DNA from: Chenopodium formosanum
Taxonomy: Eukaryota; Streptophyta; Magnoliopsida; Caryophyllales; Amaranthaceae
Direction: 5' to 3'
Assembly: GCA_024500155.1 (NCBI GenBank)
Contig: CM044877.1
Span: forward strand, 67,722,001 to 67,786,000
Length of the DNA: 64,000 bases
The notes under the pieces were generated by a model, which worked only from the letters and a program-made list of their open reading frames with translations, was not told the origin of the DNA and made no database searches. Made by a program: the position numbers and the translations under genes. Below are positions 50,133 to 63,031 of this stretch, in pieces. Position 1 is the stretch's first letter. The number at the start of each line of letters is the position of its first letter.

Positions 50133-53100
50133 CTTTTTTTTTTTAGATAAGCTTAAGCAAATTACATATAATTATTAAAGGACAAAAGACTATTGCAGGC
50201 TATAGTAGCTAAGTCATGAGCTTTCTGGACCAAATCCCATTCAACCTTATGGATGCAGCACCAATCAGAACATGTGCTTAGCTATCAAATTCAATCTGTC
50301 GTCCAACAAAGACCAATATCACTTGCCTGTGTATTTCTTAGTAGTATAATCATAGACGCGGAGTCCATGTATATAGTTACTGCTGGCAATGACTTTGTTG
50401 CCACCCAGTATAGACCTTGTAGGCAGACGTTCATGTCCTTATGTAGAGCAGATTGGGCTAAACCACTCTCTAGGCACCAACCCATCTCTGATATATGAGT
50501 GTGCTTATGCCAAGAACCATCAACCAGAATAACTGGTGGAATCACATTCATCCCACTATTATGAAGTACAACACGCATAATTCCAGAGGTGTAATCTTCA
50601 GCAATCTCAGGCGGGTGCAAAGATCTCAGACTATCCTCAAGTTTATTGGAGAACAAACCCTGTTATCGCAATCCCTAAGATATTATCGCCGGCGTTGACG
50701 GGTTAGCCGGCATTGAGGATCTGAAAACCCTGTTATTCCATGCTAACCACAAACCCCACAAAGTCGCAAAAAGTAGTCATGTGACCATTGTGACCATCCT
50801 GACCTAGAAATAGGCAGATATAATACAAAACCTAATCCTGAAAAGATTGGTCTGCGTTAGCTTTTGAGTGGATATGCAAGATTTTACCCCTCCAAATATC
50901 TCGAGCACATGCAAAACTTGAACATATGTTGTAAATATTCCTTCTGTGACCCACAAAGGTCGCAATCCATAGAAATATGAAACCCCCTTCTCCCCAAGTT
51001 AATTTTTGTAGCTATTCCATTCCAGAGAAGTTTCCATAAAAAAGTTTCCACTTAGGAAGAATATGGAGGGACCAAAGAACCTTAAACATATCCTCTTGTC
51101 TAACATCCCCCGAGCCCATAGAAGAACATTTAAGGAATGTGTTCCCAATTTTTACTGTGAATCTTTATAACTTATGAAAATTACAGAACATGTAGTCTTC
51201 CTATGCTTGCTCTGGTTATTCCAAGCTAGTAATACCCGAAGGATCCTTGGGTTCGAAGGTAGAGATTAAGCTCGTCTAGTTCCAATCATGAGTATGAGGG
51301 TCCAAAAAATGATTCACCCTCTAGGTTTTAGCTTGAAGGAGCGTCATATTAGAATTAAAAACCATAACCTTACCTTCCATCCACTTGTCCTTTCTTGCCA
51401 ATATGGAGTTTCCATTCCCTACCTTCCAACTAAAACCCCTAAGAAGGTTATTCCTGGCTCTAGCAAGACCCTGCATGCCCCAAGATAGGTTCGTATTTGT
51501 CTCCCTAACCTGAATCCCTTTTAAGAGCGGAGATTGAAACCTTGCTGAACAGACTTTAGCCAGTAATAATTGGGGACTGTGAAATAATCTCCACGCCTGC
51601 TTCATAAGTAAAGTCTCGTTGAAGCAACCCAAGCTTTAGACCCCTAAACCCCCTATTCCCTTCGGAAGGTTGACTTTATCTTTACTTACCCAGTGCATCC
51701 CCTTTTGATCTCTGTTTGCCCAAAGGAACCCTAATAGCAAATAGTCAACTTTGTTTGAAATGCCAGTAGGCATCTCAAAACAACTTAGCACATGGGAAGC
51801 AATAGCGATGACAACGACATTGATCAAGATGATCTTCTAAGGTTGGGATAGAGGGAACGCAATCCACCCCGAGATTCTTTTCCGAATGTTATTAATGATG
51901 AACTGAAAAGACGCCCCTTTACTACCCATCAAGTCAATAGGTACCCTCAAATGGACAAGAAATTGTTTAACCTAATCCATCTCCAAACATGATCTAAATC
52001 CATTATGTATTTGAACTGGGGTATTTGGACTAACCTTGAAATGTGATTTTTCAAGGTTCAGCTGCTGACCCGAGTCCATGCAAAACCTGTTGAGAATGCC
52101 AGAAATGGCCATACAACTTCAATCCGACGCTTTAAAAAATAAGAGGGCATCATCTGCAAAAAAAACGTGAAATGGAAGGGCCCCGCTTTCCTAATTTAAT
52201 ACCGTCGAAAGTCTCATTTCACAACCTTGCTGAAGCATCCTAGATAGTACATCCATACAAAATAAGGCCTAATTTAATACCACAAGAAGGCTAGAATTGG
52301 TCACTCGTCTCCCCATTCAGTAGAACTTTGTAAGAAATAGTTGAGATGCACTATCTGGCCATCCGAATCCATGTCCCTGGGAACCCGTAGTGTTGTAGTA
52401 CCCTCTCCAGAAAAACCCAATTGACCCTATCATAGGCCTTACTCATGTCGATTTTGACTAACGCCAAATAATCCGCACCTGACACATTGCTATTTATTTT
52501 ATCAATCATCTCGTGACTCAAAAAGAATTTTATCAGTCATTTGTCTTCCTGTAACAAAAGCATGTTGAGAATGTGAATTGAGATCCGGTAAAGCTTTCTT
52601 CAGGCGATTAACTAAACATTTGGAGACGCATTTGTAGACCGTATGACAAAGACTAATTGGCCTAAGATTTGATGTGACCTCTGGAATTTCAACCTTTGGT
52701 ATCATAACCAAAATTGAGTGGTTCCACTCAGTGAGTATAAACCCTGTGTGAACCTCTACGCTGAAAGAATTACTGAATTCCCCCCTGTATCCAAATGTTT
52801 ATGGAAAAAGGTTGTCGTTAAACCATCCGGACCTGGACTTTTATCCCCATTTAAACTAAACATTGCCCTTCGAAACTCATCTGGAAAAAAGGGTCTGGTC
52901 ACCCTATCTGTCACTCATAGTTAGAATATCTAATTCCCTTAAAAGTGCATTAGTGTGAGTAGCAGAATTTGTCCCTTGTTGGGGACACAAGACCTTTTTC
53001 ATTGAATAAACCACCAGATCCCTAACCTGTTGTCGATCCTCAATCCATGTACCTGAATCATCCTTAAGATTCAACACTTGATTCCTTTATTGTCGTATCT

Positions 53101-53500
53101 TAACCCTCGAATAATGTAAGGATGTTGGCATGTCCCCCGTTGCCACCCATGCTTACTTCATCCCTTGCTTTCAATATGTCACATTTAAGGCAATAGTAGT
53201 TAAGGCCTCCTCCACATGATTATGGTACAACCGAGCAAGGGGAATATTTGTGGCGACCAAGCCATTTGGCTTTAACTCTGAAGTCAAAACCTTCCAATTA
53301 ACTCCCCAAAGTTTGGTGTATCTTAAACACCATTGCCGCAAACGTCCCCTTAAAGCAACTAACTTCCTAGTTAGATAGTACATACGTGACCCTGTAATCG
53401 GCTTCCTCTATTCCTCTTCAATAATGGTTCGAATATCTTGAAAATCAAGACACCAATTTTCCACTTGATATGGGTGTTTTACTATCCTTATGAAAGCTTC
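50133..53500 (-). pseudogene. LINE fragment, reverse transcriptase to RNase H, poly(A) end
   Basis: The minus strand begins inside the ORF2 region before reverse transcriptase (LRQWCLRYTKLWGVNWKVLT). Reverse transcriptase follows: IPKVEIPEVTSNLRPISLCH and HAFVTGRQMTDKILFES (52502-52711), and farther on LLGFLWANRDQKGMHWVSKD (about 51700) and NETLLMKQAWRLFHSPQLLL. A zf-RVT part lies near 50900-51100 and RNase H at 50291-50550 (ILVDGSWHKHTHISEMGWCL, ATKSLPAVTIYMDSAS). A poly(T) at 50133-50144 is the complement of its A tail. ORF1 and the endonuclease are missing. The 5' side stops against the Tat/Ogre-like leader at about 53500. Confidence 0.8.
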
Positions 53501-53618
53501 ATTGTTGTAGGGAATAATTTTAAGCCTTTAAAATCCCACTAGCTTGAACCCCACTGTGATCATACACTAAAGTACGGTGGCGTCCAAAAGGGAAGAAGAT
53601 AGAGCAAAAGAGTCGCCA
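53500..53618 (-). other. leader and tRNA-Arg-type primer site of the right Tat/Ogre-like element
   Basis: The minus strand reads TGGCGACTCTTTTGCTC directly after the LTR, then GATCACAGTGGGGTTCAAGC. The left copy has the same leader after its LTR. TGGCGACTC suits tRNA-Arg priming as known for Ogre/Tat elements. Confidence 0.55.
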
Positions 53619-56184
53619 ACAAGTTTTTAAGGAACTTGTAAACCGTTCATAGGATGAAGGTTACACCCCTTAACGATCCAAGAGATCGTCAACTCCATAA
53701 GGTCTAGAACCAAATAAGGGTTCGGGGATGAAGGTACAAATCCAACCTAAAAGAGATTGAACCTGCCCTAATAATAGGCCTCTACTTTATTCTGATCGTA
53801 TTCATGTGCGCTTTCTGATTAACATGCAAGCAATAAATTTAACCCTAAACCTGTTTAATCTATGTTGGTTGAATATTAATGCACGAACAAACTATTATTG
53901 GCGATCACTTGAAATTATAATCACATTAACCTAACAAGATTATTAATTATCTTATTAAGCGTGATTACAAGTACCAATTCCCTTTAAACATGCATAAAAG
54001 GTGTGATCAAGCAATAAATAAATATAATATCAAGCAACAATAATAACATAAATAATAAATAATCATGAACCATTATTATAACAAATTATAATGACCATGA
54101 ACAATAACGAATATCATAATCATAGCAATCATAGTTAATAATAATCATAATAATCATAATTATAACAATATTCATGTTAAAGCATAAAATCAAGATCCTA
54201 GGCATGATACTAACAAGATTAATAACAAACTCTAGCATGTCACTAAGCAATAAAAATAAAATCTTTAACCCTAACATGATACTAACAATCATAAATATGA
54301 GGAAGAACATAGGAAGCATCGTAACAGTCATATTTAATATATTTGATATTATAACCTTTTCCCTAAACATGATACTAGGAATATCATAATAACAATATAA
54401 ACATGATTTCTACATCATAATATCAATTAATCAATTAAAGTACTTACTTTGATGCTTCGTACCTCTTTCTAATAACAAAATACACACGTTAGTAACTTCA
54501 AGGAAAATAATAAACAACAATTAAATTAAATAATTGAAAGAGAGATTTGGGACCAAACCCTCAGAAATTAAAACCTTTCACGTCTAGGGCGAAGGCAACT
54601 TCGAATATGGCTAGGTGTATCTAGATCTTGTGAGTGTGGAATTTTGTATGAAAAACCAGGTTTAAAAGAAAGATGAATGTTAAAGAATGCTAAAGAATTA
54701 ATGATTGTTGATGAAAGCTAATTAAAACTAACTGTTGATGAGAATTCGTGAATGAAAACGGAGTTTTTGATACGATATTTATAGAGAAAATCAGTCAAAA
54801 AAGATAATTTAACAAAACAAAGTCCGACGCTCAGGAAACAAGGTTGGCGCTAGGGATGTCGGTGGGGCAGGTCAAGTAGGAGACCCACCCCTTCCCCGCC
54901 CCAATGGGGCGGAGATGGGTCTCGGTTTGGCGGGTGGTGGGGCGGGGATGGGGATAAAAACCATACCCGCCATGGGTGATGGGGCAGGGGTGGATTTTAA
55001 GTTGTACCCGCCCCATCCCTGCCCCGCCCCACCTGCCCCACTTCGTACCCGCCCCATCCCCACCTCATACCCACATCTATATATCTTTTAAAGCAAAATT
55101 ACATACTTTTATTCTATTTATAAAATAATTACATGAAATACAATATTAATTACAATACTTTGTACGACACTTATATTATAACACAAAAATGTGTATAGAA
55201 TGTTTTATTTTATAATTCGTATTAATTATGTAAGATTATGTATTTGAGATACGGATATTAGGTGGATCTTGGGTGGGGATTAGGCGGGTCTTAGGTGGGG
55301 ATTAGGTGGGGATAGATATCCAAGTGGGGAGTGGGGCGGGGATGGTTTTGGAGTTGTACCTGGTGGGGCGGGGATGGGGATGAAAATTGGACCCGCCGCG
55401 GGGATGGGGATGGGGATGGGAATGAAAATATTAAGTGGGGATGGGGATGAGAAGGCCAACATCCGCCCCGCCCCGCCCCATTGACATCCCTAGTTGGCGC
55501 CAACTCTGGCTAGCTGGCGCCAGGCACCAGTGGCTAGCGCCGGCCGCCAATGGCTAGCGCCTGGCGCCAAGCCTGGTTCCAGGCGCCAAGGCCTGGGGTT
55601 GGACGCCAGTCCTGATTTTAACGTGTTTTCAAAAATACAATAAGTTTACCATATTGGAGGATAAAATAATATAATTCCTTCAAAAATGCTATTTAATTTT
55701 GATTAAAACTCCGAAAAGTCAACAAAGTCAACTTATCAATGCTAATTGAATTGGGAATGAAAAGAACCTTTTAGAAGATTCTAGAAGACTAAAACCATTC
55801 CTAATTTCATTAGGAAAGATAAATCATATTAAGCCCTCCCCTAGATCATTGGGCCGCACATAAAGCTCAAATCGGGCCCAGTTTGGTAAATTGGTCATAA
55901 CTTCCTCAATATTCATCGGAATTGGGCTTATAATATATCATTGGAAAGGTCTTTGCAAGCCCCATCCAACTACACTACTATTGGACCCATATCATGGACT
56001 AACCAAACTGTATTGGCTGTTTTCTTTAAAATAAAGTTTTCAAAAACAAAGAGAAGAGAAAAGAATATAAAAAATTTCCGCAACACTAGACTTTTCCACA
56101 CTTTCGTTTCATTCGATTATGATTTGACGTGAAAGGTACTCATCACTGGGTTTGGTTTTGGGGAGACACAAATGAGTGTCTACA
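53619..56184 (-). repeat. Tat/Ogre-like Ty3/gypsy LTR, right copy, split by a hAT-like element
   Basis: The minus strand starts TGTAGACACTCATTTGTGTC and ends AAAAACTTGT. It is about 1.9 kb without the insertion at 54851-55492 and its TSD copy. It matches the left LTR over its length, for example the CTTTCACGTCTAGG/CCTAGACGTGAAAG block and the ATTATTAGG and TTTCTGATT segments. The opposite orientation rules out a simple element with the left copy as its partner LTR. Confidence 0.7.
54851..55492. mobile_element. hAT-like element with GGGGCGGGGATGGG repeats, perfect 8-bp TSD
   Basis: The ends TAGGGATGTCGGTGGGGC and GCCCCATTGACATCCCTA form the terminal inverted repeat. GTTGGCGC duplicates on both sides (54843-54850, 55493-55500). 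The subterminal parts consist of GGGGCGGG and GGGGATGGGG words in mirrored orientation around an AT-rich core. There is no transposase. Pro/His-rich frames here are artefacts. Confidence 0.88.
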
Positions 56185-56698
56185 ATTGTCAAAAGCAATA
56201 GCTACATGTTCAGAAGCAACTAATGGTTGGTTTATAATTCAACTTTATGAAAAGTTGGAAAACCAATCATTTGACATATATATAACCCTTATCTAAATGC
56301 TCCAAAATAAGACCTTGAGTGAGCCTTTTGTTAGTCCAAGTATATCATGGCCGTGAGAAGGAACATCTAGTAGGTTATTTTGTAACTTCCAGATAGAAAA
56401 AACATCACTACCCCTTATACTTGAAGGTCCACCTAACTTATCCTCAAGTAGTGATGATAAAATTATTGAATTTCACTATTCATAACTTAAATGAATAAAA
56501 TATGAGCTTTGTTGAAGTGACAAAAGATTTTCCAATTAACATTATGACTACTTTGAAGACCCTTTCCAAAATTAGACAATCTGCTATTGTGGGAAAGTTT
56601 GCTGTAGACATCATCACATCACCACAAATCCACAATGGTGAAATCGCGTGGTTATTTATAGGTGTTACTGATTTACTATGTGATGCTGTAGTACGTTG
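56185..56698 (-). other. unexplained coding-like fragments next to the LINE
   Basis: Two minus-strand stretches look more protein-like than their surroundings. 56293-56463 reads LLEDKLGGPSSIRGSDVFSI and continues WKLQNNLLDVPSHGHDILGL to a stop (56 codons). 56480-56698 reads ISPLWICGDVMMSTANFPTI and continues ADCLILERVFKVVIMLIGKS to a stop. I do not recognise the family. They could be exon remains of a host gene or an unlisted transposon. The LINE tail begins at 56699. Confidence 0.3.
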
Positions 56699-56733
56699 TT
56701 TTTTTTTTAACGCGAAATGCACTCAGAATATTA

Positions 56734-59700
56734 TTAATCAAAGGGAGGGCTGAAATCAGCCTTTACAAGCTCTAGTAGAGCACCAGGGATGTCCTCCATC
56801 CAAACCATCATCTCCTCATAACTACAACTTAAAGAAGCTAAGCTATGGGCAACCTTATTCCCCTCCCTCTTTACAAAAGAAAAGGAACAAGAGACATAAA
56901 AGTATGAAAGCTGTAAAATGTCATAGACAACCAGACCGAAAGCTGTAGGATTTGCCACCAATCACACCAAACTGTTATATAGTGACAAGCAATCAGTCTC
57001 GAGACAAAGATTATTGAAACCGACTGAATAGCTATATTAAGAGCATGCCTCATTGCCATTGTTTCAGCAATTTCAGTCTCAAACCCACCCTTCACCAGAT
57101 GACACGATGAAGCTACCACATCCCCAACATGATCACGCAAAACTGCTCCAAATCCCACTGCCTTATTGCTGAAAATTGCTGCATAAGAGTTTACTTTAAT
57201 CACCCCAATGGAAGGAGCAGACCAAAGGTTAGGATGCTGTAGAGGCTTCGCACAAATGCTGCTAGCTTCAATCACTTGCTCGTACTCATCCACCAAGTTG
57301 ACAGCTTTTTGGAGTAACTCTCCAACATCTTTTATCTTGCCCTTATAGACCCACGCGTTTCTCCGTAGCCATAATCCCCAAATGATACACCAGAAAATAC
57401 TCCACCACTAAACATCCTTGTGTTTGCTCCTGACCGACGCACACCACAATCTGAAATTACTCCCCTCAAAACATTCAACATCCAAACGCAGAGGAGAGAG
57501 GCGCTAGGCAAGTTTTGAGTCATTGCAAAAAACCAACAAATGTAGAATATCTTCCTTCTTTTCACCACACATAGCACACACATTATCAATTTGCATACCT
57601 CTAGAGCATAAATTAGCACGGGTAGCAACCCCATCACTCACATCACGCCACGCAAAGTTTTTTAATTTTGGAGGAACATCCACATTCCACACAATATTCC
57701 AATCAAACTCCTCATTGCATCTAGATGGCGATGCCTTCTCACGGTCCTTCATTAAAATCAACATTTTATAAGCGCTCTTGATAGTGTATTTCCCATCCTT
57801 TGAGTAGTGACATGCCCACACATCTTTTCTATCGAACATAGGAATCGGGATGGCACAAATGGCTTCCACCTCCCTAGCAGAAAATATTGTGGTAAGTTTC
57901 TGCATATTCCAGCTTCTATCCACCCAAAGATCACACACCCTGACAGCCTCATCATTTTCAACCCCAAATTATGGTAGAGTTTTAAAATTAGGAAGGCTAG
58001 GAATCCAGGGGTCCTTTCTAATCAATGTCGTAGTACCATCACCAACCACCTTCCTAGCTCCCATTTCCAGCACATCTCTAGCACCAAGAATTGAACGCCA
58101 AGTATAACTCATATTCGGGGAAATTTTAGCCTCAAGGAAAGAAGAATTGGGAAAATATTTCCCTTTGAGCACTTTTGACATCAAAGAGTCCTCATTTGTC
58201 ATAATTCTCCACGCCTGTTTTGCAAGGAGGGCTCTATTAAAGTTCCTCATGTCTTGAAATCCTAGACCACCATGTGACTTTGGAGCTAAAATTTCTCCCA
58301 AGCCACCCAGCTCATTTTCCTCTCATCCTTCTTTTGACCCCAAAAGAAGTTCCTACATAATTTTTTGATCTCATCCAGAATGCTCACCGGTAGCAGAAAA
58401 CATTGCATTGCATACGTGGGAATAGCTTGAGCAATAGACTTGATAAGAACTTCCCGCCCGGCTTGAGAAAGAAATTTTTCCTTCCACCCTTTCAACTTTT
58501 TCCAGACTCGATCCTGAATGATTTGGAAAACCTGTTCCTTTGAACCCCCAATGTAAGTCGGAAGCCCAAGATATTTGTCATGTCCATCGACAGCCTTAAA
58601 TGATAACTTCATCTAAAGCATATTTTTCCGTTCTTGCTCAATATTTTGGCTAAAGGACACCTCTGATTTTTCCATATTCAGTTTCTGACTAGAAGCAACT
58701 TCATAAGTGGAAAGAATCTCCAACACATTCTCAACTTTCTCCTCACAAGCACGCACAAATAAAAGACTATCATCCGCAAAAAATAGATGAGAGATAGGAG
58801 AAACCCTCCTACCAATTTTAATCCCATGAATGAGTCTTTTATTTTCCGCATCCCTCAAAAGAGCCGACAAACCATCCGCACACATAATAAAGAGAAAAGG
58901 GGAAATATGATCCCCTTGCCGGAGGCCCCTACTAGGCTTAAAATTCCTTGACCGCTGACCATTCACTAAAACATCAAAGGACACAGAGCTAACACATTTT
59001 ATCACCATGCTCACAAAATTAACCGGTAGCCCCAACTTGATCATCATTTTCTCCAAAAAAAAAACCCCATTCAACTATATCATAGGCTTTACTCATATCA
59101 AGTTTTAGACCCAAACAACCTTTCTTTCCTGTTTTCTTCTTCCGGAGGTAATGGAAACACTCATATGCAACAAGAATATTATCAGTGATCAACCTTCCCG
59201 GAACAAAACCACTCTGCGACTCATGAATAATAAAAGGAAGGGCCTTTTTCAACCTGTTTGCTAACACTTTTGTAACAATTTTATACAGGACATTACAGAG
59301 ACTAATAGGTCTATAATCAACAGAAGAGACTCACAAATTTTTTTTCTTCGGAATCAGGACAATATGAGTCTGATTAATAGAACCTATATCACCATAGCTA
59401 TTCTAAATATCCAAAACCTTCTCAGTTACATCATATCCTACTATATCCCAAAATTTCTGAAAAAAAATTGCAGACATACCATCAGGGCCCGAGGCCTTAG
59501 TAGAATGCATCTGAAAAAGAGCTTCACGTACTTCTTCCGCATGAAAAGGAGCAGCAAGGGAGCAATGTTGACGTTCAGTAACTTTCGGTTCCACCTTTTC
59601 TATTACATCATCTAAGTCAGTAAGATTGCTAGTGGAAAAGATCTCTTCAAAATAATCCACCATTACTTTAGTGATCTTCTCCTCATCTCGATACTCCTTA

Positions 59701-60837
59701 CCCGTTGCATCCTTGATGCTTTTGATGTTATTTCTTGCTTCACGTTGCTTTGTCTTAGTATGAAAGAAAGTTGTATTTTTATCTCCATTTTTCAACCAAT
59801 CCTGCCTGCTCCTTTGTCTCCAATAAGCTTATTCTCTACTCTCTAGTTCATCCATCCGATCTTCAAGGGCCCTCATTTGAGCAATTACATCATCCGATTG
59901 GTATTCACTCATCAAGTCCTTCATACGTGCCCTACAATCTTCCATCTCCTTTGCAAAGTCACCAAATTTTTCTTTACTCCACGTACTAAGCCGGCTTGAG
60001 GTACACGCAATTTTTTAGCACAAATCGCTACCCCCTTCCCAGCAATGATCTCAGCACACTTAACATTCCGGAGCCACATCTCTTCAAATCGGTACAACCT
60101 TTTTTTCTTTGGAGTAGCAAACGCCTCCTTCATACACAAGAGTATCGGGAGATGATCTGACCTTCTCTTCGAAAGATGGGTAATGAAATACCCTGGATAA
60201 AGCTCTTTCCATGCTTGATTAGCAACAAACCTATCCAACCTCTCATGTATCTTATAAGCACCTCCTCTATTGTTTGTCCACGTGATGTCATGCCCAAGAT
60301 AGCCCATATCCACAAACTGACAGTAGTCCATTGCTCTTCTAAAAATATCTGCTTCTTCTACTCTGAAATTCCCTCCCCCTTGCTTCTCACTTGACACCAA
60401 CATGAGGTTAAAGTCACCCCCACAAAGCCACGGTTTATCATAAGAATCAGCGAGGTTCTCCAGCAGAAGACCCGTTTTATGTTTATGTTCCTCCTTGGGG
60501 AAACCATAAATTCCTGAAAAACACCACCCTCCATCCACCAAGCTGTCTACAGAACATCAATATGGTTCTGGGAGAAGGACAACACATCTACATCCATGTC
60601 ATTCCTCTAAAGCAACATCAAACCTCCCCTCCTCTTCCTTCCCTCTCCCTTACATTCCACCACAAGAGCACATGAGAAATTTATTTTATTTTTTATTTTT
60701 TCAGCTTCATGTTTTTTCAGACGAGTTTCCGAAAGGAAAATCATACGGGGATTTTCAAGGAACACCACACGCTTCAAAGCGTTCACTACAGATATACTCC
60801 CCAAACCTCTACAGTTCCAAGAGAGGTTGTAACTCAT
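56734..60837 (-). pseudogene. LINE ORF2 pseudogene: endonuclease, reverse transcriptase, zf-RVT, RNase H
   Basis: It starts MSYNLSWNCRGLGSISVV. AP-endonuclease motifs: LSWNCRGLG, WLCGGDFNLML and RRSDHLPILL. A TAG at about 60607 (from Trp) and a shift near 60550 break this part. Reverse transcriptase: KASGPDGMSAIFFQKFW (59440-59500), SGFVPGRLITDNILVAYECF, LKLDMSKAYDIVEW, GLRQGDHISPFLF and the catalytic HLFFADDSLLF (about 58790). Then KLKGWKEKFLSQAGREVLIK, LLAKQAWRIM, zf-RVT (YTIKSAYKM, WRDVSDGVATRANLCSRG, CAMCGEKKEDILHLLVFC) and an RNase H-like end (VLRDHVGDVVASSCHLVKGG, ETEIAETMAMRHAL). At least four frame breaks. Confidence 0.88.
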
Positions 60838-61020
60838 TGGCCACCGAGAGCCCAAGGAGTGGGGCTCGCCACTTGTTGAGTTGAGATGGCCACTGCTCGT
60901 TTTTTATTACTTTCAGCACTGTTAAAAGTCATTAAGCTATCATCTATATTGTTTGCTTCTATATCCTTTCTTTTGTTCCCTGCATGTTTCACGCCACTCC
61001 ATACCTTATGTTCTTTCTCT

Positions 61021-62202
61021 CTAGCATGTCTCTTCCAGCATTTCTTCGCTTCCTTCCCCTTCTAAACTGTTAATACCTCTAAACTCAGCATTCACCTCTT
61101 TATTTCCTTCGACCTCTCCACCACTGCTGAAGAAGAAAACCTCATTGCTTTTTTTTTTTTTTTTATCATTCCCCTGCTCCTGACTACTAGTAATTCCTAA
61201 CTCTGCCTCATTAGTTTGGATAGAAAATTCCTCCTGCTGAAAAGTTTTAAGGTCAGTAACACTATGTCTTTCAGTATCCAAATCAACCCTTCCCAATTTA
61301 CCCACCATCTCCGTCACTTCCACTCTAGAAACCTCTCCCTCAAATATTTTTTTCGGCTTTGTTAAAAACAAAGTTTTTGCACAGGTTCCTTTCTCACTAC
61401 TCCCTCCCTCACCCCTGCTATCAAAGTTGTTCTTCTAAGGCAAGGCTTTAAGCCACACCCCATACGGTGACACATCTCCTTCAACACCTTTATTCTCATC
61501 ACAATCCTTCAATCCATGCCCTATACACCCACAATTGAAACTGAATAAGGGCGGTCGTTCATACTTCACCTCAAAACTTTCTTCTATCCCACCTCTCATC
61601 TTTAATTTAACTTCTTTGACAAGGGGCTTTCGAACGTCTACAAGGGTTCAAATACGAATAGATTTATGTATTCCCAGTCTTGCAGAGGAGTCCATCTTGA
61701 CAAAAACACCAATTTTGTTACCAATTTTTTCCACATTGCTCATGTTTAACCTACCCTTAAGAGGCAAGTTATAAACCCTAATCCACATCGGCAGATGAAC
61801 GAGTTGGATATCCAAGGGTTTAATTGAATTTGTAGTTTCTCCAAGAAGGAGAGCATGCTTATCAAAGTGCCATGGTTGCTCATCAATAACCTTTTGTTTA
61901 TCTTTCCAATGGTGAAATTGGAACATAAACGTATTCTTCCCATCAATGTTGCTAATATCGACTCCATGTTTTGGTTGCCAAACCCCTTTCATAGTTGTAA
62001 TAAAAGCATTATTGTTAACACTACGATTAGTCCAAATTTTCCCGACCAAAGCTAATTCAATACGGGCATCATCATCCTCTTCTCCATCAATTTCCCATTC
62101 AATCGCTTCCTCTGATTCTTCCTTCTTTTCCTCAGTTATAGGTTTATTAACCAAACCATCATTCTGACCAGTCACAATTGTATTATCTTCGCCAGCCATC
62201 AT
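61021..62202 (-). pseudogene. LINE ORF1 pseudogene (DUF4283 and CCHC)
   Basis: It starts MMAGEDNTIVTGQNDG. An acidic region (EEKKEESEEAIEWEIDGEED) is followed by a DUF4283-like domain (LALVGKIWTNRSVNNNAFIT, MFQFHHWKDKQKVIDEQPWH, IQLVHLPMWIRVYNLPL), then a linker and a zinc knuckle FSFNCGCIGHGLKDC that has lost its first Cys. Stops after HKSIRI (about 61648) and LKALP (61438) interrupt it. ORF1p of plant L1s binds RNA and assembles the RNP. Confidence 0.8.
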
Positions 62203-62455
62203 GAATGACACAAATAAAGTGAAACCCAACAAAAAACCGAGAGCAAATCTCCAAAACTTGATAGAAATTGAGAAGAAACCTTGAGACAAGGAAACCCTAG
62301 CAAAAGAACTAGAACAAAACCCTTCTAAGGAAAATCTAGAGGGAACTTTTGTTTGGGAACGAAACCCTCCCAAGGAAAACCTAGGGGGAACGTAGTTAAG
62401 TGTATCAATATTATGGGATGGAGAAATTATTAAATTTCACTATTTATAACTTAAA

Positions 62456-63023
62456 GGATTTTTTGACTTTTACCACAAAAAAAAAATTATAAAATTGTTT
62501 TTTACTACCAAAAATTTTAAAAGTTTTATTTTTTAAAAAAAAATAAAACAAAAATTATTTTTTTACCACTTGCCATCAAAAACCTAATGGAATATATTAA
62601 ATTCTTTAATTTGACTTTTGTGCCAAACACATCATCTTTAGGGGTTTGGGGGGGGAGCAGATTGGTCCTTTAGATCCAATTTAAGGTCAGAATTGACAAA
62701 AAAGATCAGAAATGCTTCCTTTTGCGTCTTTAAAAATAGCTCGGTTTACTTGAAATGCGCAAAACGAGGCATTTTCGATCATTTTTTGTCAATTCTGACT
62801 TCAAATTGGAACTTTAGGACCTAAATGCCCCCTAAATGTATGAACAACATGTTTTGCACACGAAAATCAAAGAATTTTTTTAACCGTTAAATTTAACGAA
62901 TTTCTTGACGGTAGGTGGTAAAAATCAATTTTTAGAAATTTTTTTGGTAGTAAAATAAAACTTTTAAAATTTTTGGTAGTAAAAACAATTTCTTGATTTT
63001 TTTGGTGGTAAAAGTCAAAAATC
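62456..63023. mobile_element. palindromic MITE, 8-bp TSD
   Basis: AACTTAAA flanks both sides (62448-62455, 63024-63031). The arms mirror each other: GACTTTTACCAC / GTGGTAAAAGTC, TACTACCAAAAATTTTAAAA / TTTTAAAATTTTTGGTAGTA and GGTCAGAATTGACAAAAAA / TTTTTTGTCAATTCTGACTT. Almost the whole 568 bp could fold into one hairpin. It suits a Mutator-like or hAT non-autonomous family. Confidence 0.8.
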
Positions 63024-63031
63024 AACTTAAA

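Larger units (their letters stand above)
56699..62400 (-). mobile_element. near-full-length plant L1-type LINE
   Basis: In element order: 5' part with ORF1 (62202-61021), ORF2 (60837-56734) and a short A tail (plus-strand T run 56699-56708). The length of about 5.7 kb suits a complete plant L1. No clear TSD was found beside the tail and the 5' end, so the exact 5' boundary is open. Both ORFs carry stops or frameshifts. Confidence 0.85.

Noticed and set aside
54831..55503. Pro/His-rich minus-strand frames
   Set aside because: They are translations of the GGGGCGGGGATGGG repeats of a hAT-like element.
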